Of a DNA stretch of 22,707 nucleotides, positions 1-9,154 are shown piece by piece; the first letter of the stretch is position 1; each line of letters opens with the position of its first letter. A program made the position numbers and the translations under genes. The stretch covers positions 1 to 22,707 of the forward strand of contig JBBRTW010000056.1 in assembly GCA_038244055.1 (NCBI GenBank), given 5' to 3'. The notes under the pieces are model-generated. The model was given only the letters and a program-made list of their open reading frames with translations, was not told the DNA's origin and made no database searches. The DNA is from DASPKW01 sp038244055 (lineage in GTDB: Bacteria; Planctomycetota; Phycisphaerae; Tepidisphaerales; Tepidisphaeraceae).

Positions 1-123
1 ATCGCACAAATCCTGAGTGTCATGATCTTCGAGAAAACCCCGATAATTCAGGTGTTTTCAGAGATTCAGCAGAAAAACGCCGAGGACGATAATCGTAACC
101 AGTTGATGCTGTTCGACTTCTGA
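1..123 (+). CDS. Transposase, C-terminal fragment (IS4-type), cut by window start
   Basis: Frame 1 is open from the first base to TGA at 121-123 and gives 40 residues. The stretch FEKTP followed about 25 residues later by NQLMLFDF at the very end resembles the C-terminus of many IS4-type DDE transposases, which typically end in FEKTP...NQL-LFDL. The catalytic region lies outside the window, so activity cannot be judged. The right inverted repeat of the element should lie shortly after the stop, but I could not define it without the other end. An ATCCGAA array starts 14 bp after the stop. The assignment rests on a short tail and is moderate; another gene with a similar ending is possible. Confidence 0.55.
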   Translation: MAQILSVMIFEKTPIIQVFSEIQQKNAEDDNRNQLMLFDF

Positions 124-136
124 CCGGACAGTAGTG

Positions 137-157
137 ATCCGAAATCCGAAATCCGCA
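137..157. repeat. Heptamer array ATCCGAA x2 + ATCCGCA
   Basis: Three consecutive 7-bp units, ATCCGAA (137-143), ATCCGAA (144-150) and ATCCGCA (151-157), are followed by ATTGTTG, which may be a degraded fourth unit. The array lies in the gap between the transposase tail and the cytochrome gene. It is one of several period-7 arrays in the window. The remainder of 158-349 shows no gene or convincing signal. Confidence 0.75.
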
Positions 158-349
158 ATTGTTGCCCACTTCATGCCACATGCGATTGCCCTCGGAACGG
201 AATGGGGAGGCGGGGGGGATGGGAAGGAGTCGCGAAAGGAATTGCGGAAACCTGTTGCATATTGAATCTTGAGTCGGTTGATCCGAATCAGTTTGCGTGA
301 CCCCCCTGCCGGGTCGCCGGACGCCGCGGATTCGGTAAGATGAGCATCT

Positions 350-1573
350 ATGAAACATTCGTGGCTGTTTGGAATGGTGATGCTGCTTGCGGTTGGGATT
401 GTCGCCCGCGCGGAGGATAAACCGGATGCCGGAGATGACACGCTGGCGCTGCTGGTCGATGTGATCAAATCCACCGAAGACCCCGCTTCGCAGGCCGACA
501 TGCTGCGCGGGCTGTCGGCGGCGATGGAGGGCAAGAAGAACGTCAAGATGCCGGCCGGGTGGGCGGAGCTTTCGCCCAAGCTCATCAAGAGCCCCAACGA
601 GGAAGTCCGCAAGCTCGCCCTGCGGCTGTCGGCCACGTTCGGCGATGTGGGCACGCTCGATGCGATGAAGAAGACGGTGGCCGATGTTTCGAAACCGGCC
701 GATGAGCGCATGAAGGCGTTGGAAGGGCTCATGACCAAGCCCGATCCATCGATGGCGGGGTTATTGCAATCGCTGCTCAAGGATCCTGTGCCGCCGCTGC
801 GCGAGGCGGCGATCAAAGGCCTGGCCGCATTCGAAGATCCCAATACGCCAGTTGCGCTTCTGGCGGCCTATGAGGGCTTTGATGCCGATGCGAAACGGGC
901 CGCGGTCAATTTGCTCTCGTTTCGAAAGGCCTACGCGCAGCAACTCATCGCGGCCGTCAAAGGCGGCAAAGTTCCCGCCAAGGATCTCACCGCGTATACG
1001 GTGCGGCAGCTCCGCAATGTTGGAGATAAAGAGATCGACGCGTTCGTGACGCAGACCTGGGGCGTGGCCCGCAGCACGCCGGATGACAAGCTCAAGCAGA
1101 TCGAGCAGTACAAGAAGATGCTGACGCCCGATGTGCTGGCCAAGGCCGATGCCTCGGCGGGGCGGGCGATTTACGCCAAGACCTGTCAGCAGTGCCACAT
1201 GCTCTACGGCGAAGGGGGCAAGGTCGGGCCCGATCTGACCGGTTCGAATCGCGCGGACATCGATTACCTGATGGTGAATATCGTCGATCCCTCGGCCGTG
1301 ATCGCCAAGGATTACCAGGTCACCAACATCTGGACCAAGGAGGGCGATATTCTCTCGGGCATCATGACCCGCGAAGACGAAAAGAGCGTCACGCTCATGA
1401 CCGAGACCACCACCAGCACCATCGAGCGCAAGGACATCGACACGATCAAGAAGAGCGAGCTCTCGATGATGCCGGAGGGGATTCTGCTGCCGATGTCGCC
1501 GAAGGAACTGGCGGATCTGGTGGTGTACCTGCGATCGACGGGGCAGGTGGCGCTGCCGGCTGCGCCGAAGTGA
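350..1573 (+). CDS. Exported HEAT-like repeat protein with C-terminal cytochrome c domain (Pirellula/Verrucomicrobium haem-binding type)
   Basis: 407 aa. Residues 1-21 form a signal peptide (MKHSWLFG..., cleavage likely after ARA), so the protein acts outside the cytoplasm. Residues 30-240 are helical and HEAT-like (RKLALRLSATFG, REAAIKGLAAF). The C-terminal third is a mono-haem cytochrome c domain with CQQCH at 279-283 (covalent haem, His283 axial). It continues with GPDLTGSNR and IVDPSAVIAKDY and has a possible Met ligand in SMMPEG near 373-374. This arrangement matches the planctomycete/verrucomicrobial haem-binding domain, which usually ends much larger dehydrogenase-like proteins; here it sits in a short protein, suggesting an electron carrier. 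No good ribosome site precedes the ATG. The stop TGA is the first base of a palindromic repeat shared with the convergent efflux gene. The electron partner is unknown. Confidence 0.85.
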   Translation: MKHSWLFGMVMLLAVGIVARAEDKPDAGDDTLALLVDVIKSTEDPASQADMLRGLSAAMEGKKNVKMPAGWAELSPKLIKSPNEEVRKLALRLSATFGDVGTLDAMKKTVADVSKPADERMKALEGLMTKPDPSMAGLLQSLLKDPVPPLREAAIKGLAAFEDPNTPVALLAAYEGFDADAKRAAVNLLSFRKAYAQQLIAAVKGGKVPAKDLTAYTVRQLRNVGDKEIDAFVTQTWGVARSTPDDKLKQIEQYKKMLTPDVLAKADASAGRAIYAKTCQQCHMLYGEGGKVGPDLTGSNRADIDYLMVNIVDPSAVIAKDYQVTNIWTKEGDILSGIMTREDEKSVTLMTETTTSTIERKDIDTIKKSELSMMPEGILLPMSPKELADLVVYLRSTGQVALPAAPK

Positions 1574-1649
1574 TGTAGCACGGGCATCCTGCCCATGACG
1601 GCTGCATTTTTGAAATTCGGGGCGATGCGTTTGAACTTTTGCGCAGCCT

Positions 1650-1677
<28 letters not shown>
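1571..1677. terminator. Long inverted repeat between convergent genes, possible bidirectional terminator
   Basis: A left arm at 1571-1605 and a right arm at 1643-1677 are near-perfect reverse complements over 35 bp, with mismatches such as ACGGGC versus ATGGGC, around a 37-bp loop. Each arm contains its own smaller palindrome, CACGGGC-N5-GCCCATG at 1579-1597 and CATGGGC-N5-GCCCATG at 1651-1669. The stop of the cytochrome gene is the first codon of the left arm, and the last eight codons of the convergent RND gene lie in the right arm. A transcript from either side would fold strongly, so termination or mRNA 3'-end protection is plausible. There is no U-tract. The palindrome belongs to a family with further copies near 6651, 7486 and 7550. 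Confidence 0.6.
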
Positions 1678-4982
<3,305 letters not shown>

Positions 4983-5105
4983 GGAGCGGTCTTAAAGGCG
5001 ACTTAGCGCGGTGGCGAGGCACAATTGATTCAAACGATCATCGCGGAGTGGAACTGCCCTGGTTCAATTCATCAGCGCGGCGGAACATCCCCGCGCAGTC
5101 TCTTA

Positions 5106-6794
5106 CTACTCGGCCCAGGCCGCAACGTTCGGAACACGACTCAATTCATCCGACGAAGGGGTGGATTCGGTTCGGGGGGCAGTTCCGCCCGCCGGCGCGG
5201 GGATTGCGGGTGGCGCGATCGGCCGGGTTGTCGGCCGGGTGGTCGCCCTCTGGACTGCGCCGAGAGTCAGGCTGCCGGTAGCGCGAATTAAGTCGAGATA
5301 TTGCACTTTTTCGTTAAATTCCTCGGTGGTCCACTCTAGTTGCGCCTGCAGCAACACATCCTGGGCGCTGAGGACATCCAGCGTGATCGCCGTGCCGGCA
5401 TCGAATCCGGCCTTGGCCTGACGATAGGCCTCGGTCGCCGCCCGCACCTGGGACTGGATCTCCTCCAGGCTCGCGCGGCTCGTATGCAGATCCTCGTAGC
5501 GCGTGCGAACATCCTGCTCCACCTGGCGCGTGAGAAGCGATTCGGCCATTAGCGCCTGCCGCAAACGCGACCAGGCGAAGCGCACATCGGCTTCGATGAT
5601 TCCGGCCGAGAAAATCGGCAGATTGACCGAGAGCAGGCTGTTCCACTTGCTGGCGTTGTCAAAATTCTCACGGTACAGAAAACCGGTGAGGTTGAGGGAG
5701 ACCGAGGGGTAATACTCGGCGATCGCCGCATCCACGTCATGTTTCGCGGATTCAACCGCGGCGTGGGCCGCCTTCAAATCGTCGCGATTGGCCCAGGCCC
5801 GCTCCAGAAGCGCGGGAATCGAGCCGACATCGGCGGGGATATCGTATTCATCCTTGAGCGGCCCGGTGACCATGCCGCGCGTGCCGATCAGGTAGGCCAG
5901 CAGCGTTCGCGCGCTGGTGACGCCGCCCTGCGCCTGCACCAGGCGCACGCGCGTGGAGGCGGCCTGGGCTTCGCTCTGGGCCACATCGAGCGGCTTGCCG
6001 GTGCCGGCCCTCAATTTGGCCGAGGCATCGCGCACGCGCTCCATCTGCGCCTGCAGCGATTGCTTGATGACCTCCACCGATTTCTCAAGGCGCAGAATCT
6101 GATAGTAGGTTTCGGCCACCTGCAGCAGCAGCGAGGCCTGGGCATCGAGCAGAATCTGCCGCCGCTGCTCGACGGCTGCGATGGCCGATTCGAACGAGGC
6201 CGCATCGTGGAAGCCGCGGAAGAGATTCATGCTGCCGGTGACGGGCGCTTCGAAGCGCCGGAGCGTTTTGCCGATGGGCTTGAATCCGCCAATGGTGCCC
6301 ACCGCCTGCCCCGAGCTGACTGATGTTGCCGAACTGTTGTCGGCAATCGTGTAGTTCGGGGCTAGCGTAATGGTCGGCAGGAAGCCGGCGAACGCCCGAT
6401 CCTTGTCGGACAGAGCCTGGATGTAATCCTCGCCGCGAATGGCCAGTGTTTCGTTATCCTGATTGGCCAGCAGCAGCGCCCGGCCAAGCGTCAAACTCTC
6501 CCCCTCGCGGAGCGGCTCGATGGCCTGCCCCGAATCCCCATCCAGCCACTGGCGATATCGCGCCACTTCGGCTTTCTGATTGACGCATCCGCCCGCCCAG
6601 ATCATCGCCAACACCAGCGCGAACGTTTCCACGACGCGCCGCCCCCGTGACACGGGCGTCCCGCCCGTGCTGATCGCGTCCGCGCATTCCATATCGCTTC
6701 TGGCATGGTCTGAACCTCCAAGCGTCTTTCCGAATCCGCTCATATCCATCATCCTTCCATCGCCCGATCGTCCACCAATCCGCAACCCTCTCAT
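5106..6794 (-). CDS. Outer-membrane efflux factor lipoprotein (TolC/OprM-like)
   Basis: 562 aa outer-membrane channel component of the tripartite pump. The chosen ATG (6792-6794) overlaps the TetR stop as ATGA and is preceded by GGGAGGAA at good distance, so translation is coupled. A hydrophobic signal segment (FALVLAMIWAGGC) ends in a lipobox with acyl-Cys at residue 70, giving an unusually long n-region of about 55 residues. After it come the two typical TolC-like halves with long helices (LLLQVAETYYQILRLEKS near residues 210-230; AWANRDDLKAAHAAVESAKH in the second half; ITLDVLSAQDVLLQAQLEW near 470-490). The C-terminal 60 residues are rich in Pro and Thr. Part of the n-region is coded by a palindromic repeat (6651-6669). 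A later start, for example at the Met of MECADA, would give a normal-length leader but lacks the ribosome site. Confidence 0.88.
   Translation of the reverse strand: MRGLRIGGRSGDGRMMDMSGFGKTLGGSDHARSDMECADAISTGGTPVSRGRRVVETFALVLAMIWAGGCVNQKAEVARYRQWLDGDSGQAIEPLREGESLTLGRALLLANQDNETLAIRGEDYIQALSDKDRAFAGFLPTITLAPNYTIADNSSATSVSSGQAVGTIGGFKPIGKTLRRFEAPVTGSMNLFRGFHDAASFESAIAAVEQRRQILLDAQASLLLQVAETYYQILRLEKSVEVIKQSLQAQMERVRDASAKLRAGTGKPLDVAQSEAQAASTRVRLVQAQGGVTSARTLLAYLIGTRGMVTGPLKDEYDIPADVGSIPALLERAWANRDDLKAAHAAVESAKHDVDAAIAEYYPSVSLNLTGFLYRENFDNASKWNSLLSVNLPIFSAGIIEADVRFAWSRLRQALMAESLLTRQVEQDVRTRYEDLHTSRASLEEIQSQVRAATEAYRQAKAGFDAGTAITLDVLSAQDVLLQAQLEWTTEEFNEKVQYLDLIRATGSLTLGAVQRATTRPTTRPIAPPAIPAPAGGTAPRTESTPSSDELSRVPNVAAWAE
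6651..6669. repeat. Perfect small palindrome CACGGGCG-N3-CGCCCGTG in the signal-peptide region
   Basis: Two 8-bp arms (6651-6658, 6662-6669) with a 3-nt loop form a perfect hairpin. It lies in the part of the outer-membrane factor gene coding for STGGTPVSRG, just before the hydrophobic core of the lipoprotein signal. It belongs to the same CACGGGC/GCCCGTG family as the palindromes at 1579-1597, 1651-1669, 7486-7504 and 7550-7568. Confidence 0.75.
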
Positions 6795-7471
6795 GAATGA
6801 TTCCTCCCGGCCGCCGCCAATCCGCCCTGTCTGGTTGGGCGCTTGCGGCGGCTGGCGACTCGTTTTCCATTCATCGACTTCCCGCCACAATCGCCATCAC
6901 CCATCGATCCCACGCCGCGCTCCACCCAATGCGTGATATGGCTCGTCACCACGTCCTCATCGAGTTGCCCCTTGGGCCCATACAGCATGATCGAGCGGAT
7001 CAATCCCGGAATGCACAGGGCGGTGATCTCCGGATGCGGATCATCGAATACGCCCGAGGCCACGCCGCGCCGGATCGTCTGTTCGATCAATCCGCTAAGC
7101 ATTTTCCGCTTGGAATCCCACCGAGGATGTTTCATCGCGCCGCCGGCCGCGCGGATGAGTTCGAAAAAATGCGGATGGCCGAACCCAAACCCAACCACCT
7201 CGCGGCAAATCCGCCCGAGCGTTTCTTTCGGCGACATTTCACCGTGGCCTAGCTGCAATTCCAGACGATCGACCAGTTGCGAGAAGCCATCGTAGATGAG
7301 TGAGAAATAAAGGTCTTCCTTGTTCTTGAAATAGACGTACAAGGTGCCCTTTCCCACGCCGGCGGCGGCGGCGATCGCATCCAGCTTGACCTTGTGGAAT
7401 GGCCGGGTGGCGAACAGGCGCGCCGCGCTGGCCACGATCAATTTCCGCTTCTTTTCATCCGGTCTTTGCAT
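6791..7471 (-). CDS. TetR/AcrR-family repressor of the efflux locus
   Basis: 226 aa from the ATG at 7469-7471 (MQRPDEKKRKLI). Residues 8-58 form a typical TetR DNA-binding domain: AARLFATRPFHKVKLDAIAAAAGVGKG with the recognition helix and the conserved GTLYVYFKNKEDL. The rest is an all-helical ligand domain, and the C-terminus is basic (ASRRKRPTRQ). The gene heads the leftward operon and its stop overlaps the start of the outer-membrane factor gene. Its transcript probably starts within the divergent promoter region at 7643-7688, so it should regulate itself and the adaptor/permease pair. The open frame continues upstream to 7552, but that part is coded by a palindromic repeat and is not expected in a TetR protein. 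The inducer is unknown. Confidence 0.92.
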   Translation of the reverse strand: MQRPDEKKRKLIVASAARLFATRPFHKVKLDAIAAAAGVGKGTLYVYFKNKEDLYFSLIYDGFSQLVDRLELQLGHGEMSPKETLGRICREVVGFGFGHPHFFELIRAAGGAMKHPRWDSKRKMLSGLIEQTIRRGVASGVFDDPHPEITALCIPGLIRSIMLYGPKGQLDEDVVTSHITHWVERGVGSMGDGDCGGKSMNGKRVASRRKRPTRQGGLAAAGRNHS

Positions 7472-7485
7472 AGGGCCAATCGTGG

Positions 7486-7568
7486 CGCGGGCATGCTGCC
7501 CGTGTGAATGGATTTGAAATCTGACCAGTACAAGCCCAAAATCATCCGACACGGGCAGGATGCCCGTG
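7486..7568. repeat. Inverted pair of CACGGGC/GCCCGTG palindromes in the TetR leader
   Basis: Copies at 7486-7504 (CGCGGGC-N5-GCCCGTG) and 7550-7568 (CACGGGC-N5-GCCCGTG) are themselves palindromic, and as a pair they are inverted copies around a 45-bp spacer. The layout is the same as in the 1571-1677 element. The pair lies in the predicted leader of the TetR mRNA, so it would form a strong structure before the regulator start codon. Confidence 0.7.
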
Positions 7569-7619
7569 CTACGGTCTTGCCCGTACTACGGTCTTGCCCG
7601 TGCTACGGCCTTGCCCGTA
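7569..7619. repeat. 17-bp tandem repeat, three copies
   Basis: CTACGGTCTTGCCCGTA (7569-7585), CTACGGTCTTGCCCGTG (7586-7602) and CTACGGCCTTGCCCGTA (7603-7619) follow each other without spacers. Each copy ends in a half-site of the adjacent CACGGGC/GCCCGTG palindrome, so the array seems to have grown from the palindrome edge. The third copy supplies TTGCCC, a possible -35 box for the adaptor gene. Confidence 0.85.
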
Positions 7620-7639
7620 CAGGGCGGCTTACATATACT
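7611..7639 (+). promoter_or_regulatory. Predicted sigma70-type promoter for adaptor and permease 2
   Basis: TTGCCC at 7611-7616 and TATACT at 7634-7639 are separated by 17 bp. Transcription would begin near 7646, inside the dyad at 7643-7664, about 80 bp before the adaptor start. The -35 box comes from the last 17-bp tandem repeat. This is a consensus match only. Confidence 0.5.
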
Positions 7640-7642
7640 GCC

Positions 7643-7664
7643 CAATACCGACCCGTCAGTATTG
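7643..7664. promoter_or_regulatory. Probable TetR-family operator (22-bp dyad)
   Basis: Half-sites CAATAC (7643-7648) and GTATTG (7659-7664) are perfect inverted repeats. Inside them GAC (7650-7652) pairs with GTC (7655-7657), so 18 of 22 positions are symmetric. Many AcrR-like repressors bind sites of the form ATACyGACnnGTCrGTAT. The dyad overlaps the predicted -10 box of the leftward promoter and the start point of the rightward one, which suits repression of both by the TetR protein coded at 6791-7471. Confidence 0.65.
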
Positions 7665-7688
7665 TAAGACTCGCTGGACGGGCGTCAA
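7661..7688 (-). promoter_or_regulatory. Predicted sigma70-type promoter for TetR / outer-membrane factor / permease 1
   Basis: On the minus strand TTGACG (7688-7683) and TACAAT (7666-7661) are separated by 16 bp, a close match to consensus. The -10 box overlaps the right half of the dyad at 7643-7664. The resulting leader to the TetR start at 7471 would be about 180 nt and contains the 17-bp tandem repeats and the inverted palindrome pair. Confidence 0.55.
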
Positions 7689-7727
7689 TTCCTTTCGCAA
7701 TGCGATCGCTCAATGAGGTCCCGCGTG

Positions 7728-9050
7728 ATGCACAAATGCAAACTTCTGCTTACCGCCGCCGCGCTGTCCGCCTGTCTTCTGCTGACCGCCTGCGATAAAA
7801 AGGTACAGGCCCAGGGCGCTAAAACGCCGCCTATCGTGACCGTCACACTCGCTCCGGCGCGGCTGGACAAGGTGCAGCGCACGGTCGATGTCGTCGGCAC
7901 GCTCTTCGCCGATGAGGAATCGGTGGTCTCCGCCAAAGTGCCCGGCCGGATCATCAAGCTGTACAAAGACATTGGCGACTCGGTGCAGCCGGGCGAACCG
8001 CTGGTGCAGCTCAAGCCCAACGACTATCTGTTGGCCGTTAACAAAGCGCAACTCGCCATGGAGCAGGCCCTGGCCAAGGTCGGGCTCAAGGAGCTGCCGC
8101 CCAAGGATTTCGACGTCACCAAGGTGCCCACGGTCGTCAAGGCGCGGCTCCAGGCCGAGAATGCCCAGGCCAAATACAACCGCGCCAAGAAGCTTTTCGA
8201 GGCCACGCCGCCGCTGATGTCGGAGCAGGATTACGCGGATCTGGCCACGGCGCTGAGTGTCGCCCAGTCCAGCTACGATGTCGAACTGCTGGTCTCGCGC
8301 GGGCTGGTCGCGGAGGCGTGGTCCCTCAAGGGCGACCTGGATATCGCCCAGCAGCGCCTGACCGATGCCACCACCCGCGCCCCCAGCACCATCGACCCCA
8401 AGGATCTCTCCGCCGGCGCGGGCACACCGCCGGAAAAGGCCAAGAGGAGCTTTGTCGTCACCCACAAATACGTCAATGAAGGGGAATTGGTTCGCGAGAT
8501 CACCCCCTGCTTCCGCCTGATCGATGACAACCCGATCAAGCTCCGCGCCAAGGTGCCCGAGCGATATGTGGCCGACATTGCGATCGGCCAGAAGGTCAAG
8601 GCCAATGTCGATGCCTATCCCGGCACTGATTTCCTTGGTGCTGTTTCGCGCATCAATCCGCAGGTGGATGCCGACAACCGCACTTTCTCCATCGAGGTGC
8701 TGATTCCCAACGATGACCACCGCCTCAAGCCCGGTTCGTTCTCCCGGGCGGCCGTGCAGACGCATGTGGACAACAACGTGGTTTTCGCCCCGCAGAATGC
8801 GATCATCACTTTCGCCGGCGTCACCAAGGTGTTCAAAGTGGAGAGCAACAAGGCCGCCGAAGTGAGCATCGAAACCGGCGAAGCCCAGTCGGCCGACAAC
8901 CGCTACGTCGAGATCGTCCGCGGCCTGAAAGGCAACGAACAACTGGTCATCGAAGGTGCCAGCAAACTCGCCGGCGGCATGACCGTCTCCATCAAAGCCC
9001 CCGCCACACAAGCATCGACCCAACCCGCGTCGAAACCCGCGACCCCGTAA
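7728..9050 (+). CDS. RND efflux periplasmic adaptor (membrane fusion protein), lipoprotein
   Basis: 440 aa from ATG 7728, which has GAGGT 8 nt upstream. An in-frame ATG at 7713 would add five residues (MRSRV) and lacks a ribosome site. The leader MHKCKLLLTAAALSACLLLTAC ends in a lipobox, so the mature protein is lipid-anchored at the acyl-Cys near residue 22. It continues with the barrel-sandwich half VSAKVPGRIIKLYKDIGDSV and GEPLVQLKPNDY, and a helical hairpin (about residues 95-195). The second half follows (FVVTHKYVNEGELV), then beta-barrel and membrane-proximal domains (DADNRTFSIEVLIPN, VVFAPQNAII, GNEQLVIEGASKLAGG). A short Thr/Pro/Ala tail ends the protein. It is the only adaptor in the locus and so probably serves both permeases with the outer-membrane factor. 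Confidence 0.92.
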   Translation: MHKCKLLLTAAALSACLLLTACDKKVQAQGAKTPPIVTVTLAPARLDKVQRTVDVVGTLFADEESVVSAKVPGRIIKLYKDIGDSVQPGEPLVQLKPNDYLLAVNKAQLAMEQALAKVGLKELPPKDFDVTKVPTVVKARLQAENAQAKYNRAKKLFEATPPLMSEQDYADLATALSVAQSSYDVELLVSRGLVAEAWSLKGDLDIAQQRLTDATTRAPSTIDPKDLSAGAGTPPEKAKRSFVVTHKYVNEGELVREITPCFRLIDDNPIKLRAKVPERYVADIAIGQKVKANVDAYPGTDFLGAVSRINPQVDADNRTFSIEVLIPNDDHRLKPGSFSRAAVQTHVDNNVVFAPQNAIITFAGVTKVFKVESNKAAEVSIETGEAQSADNRYVEIVRGLKGNEQLVIEGASKLAGGMTVSIKAPATQASTQPASKPATP

Positions 9051-9070
9051 TCCGCCCCGCGCTAATATTC

Positions 9071-9154
9071 CTGAACCCTGAACCCTGAACCCTTTCTTCA
9101 TCCTTCATCCTTCTGCCTTAAATTCTCTATCCTCCATCCTCGACCCTCCCTCCT
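9071..9154. repeat. Heptamer array filling the leader of permease 2
   Basis: CTGAACC occurs three times (9071-9091), then TTCATCC twice (9097-9110), TTCTGCC (9111-9117), TTAAATT (9118-9124), an 8-bp unit CTCTATCC (9125-9132), TCCATCC, TCGACCC and TCCCTCC (9133-9153). On the opposite strand TTCTGCC reads GGCAGAA, the same word that is repeated inside the permease 2 gene at 12316-12343. The array reaches the base before the ATG, and the leader is pyrimidine-rich without a Shine-Dalgarno sequence. Confidence 0.85.

Noticed and set aside
7569..7619. Possible CRISPR array
   Set aside because: The 17-bp units follow each other directly with no spacers, and no cas gene is in the window.
7710..9101. 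Long open frame of 463 codons on the minus strand, antisense to the adaptor
   Set aside because: It lies opposite a well-supported adaptor gene, has Gly/Asp/His-rich composition without motifs, and no start signal.
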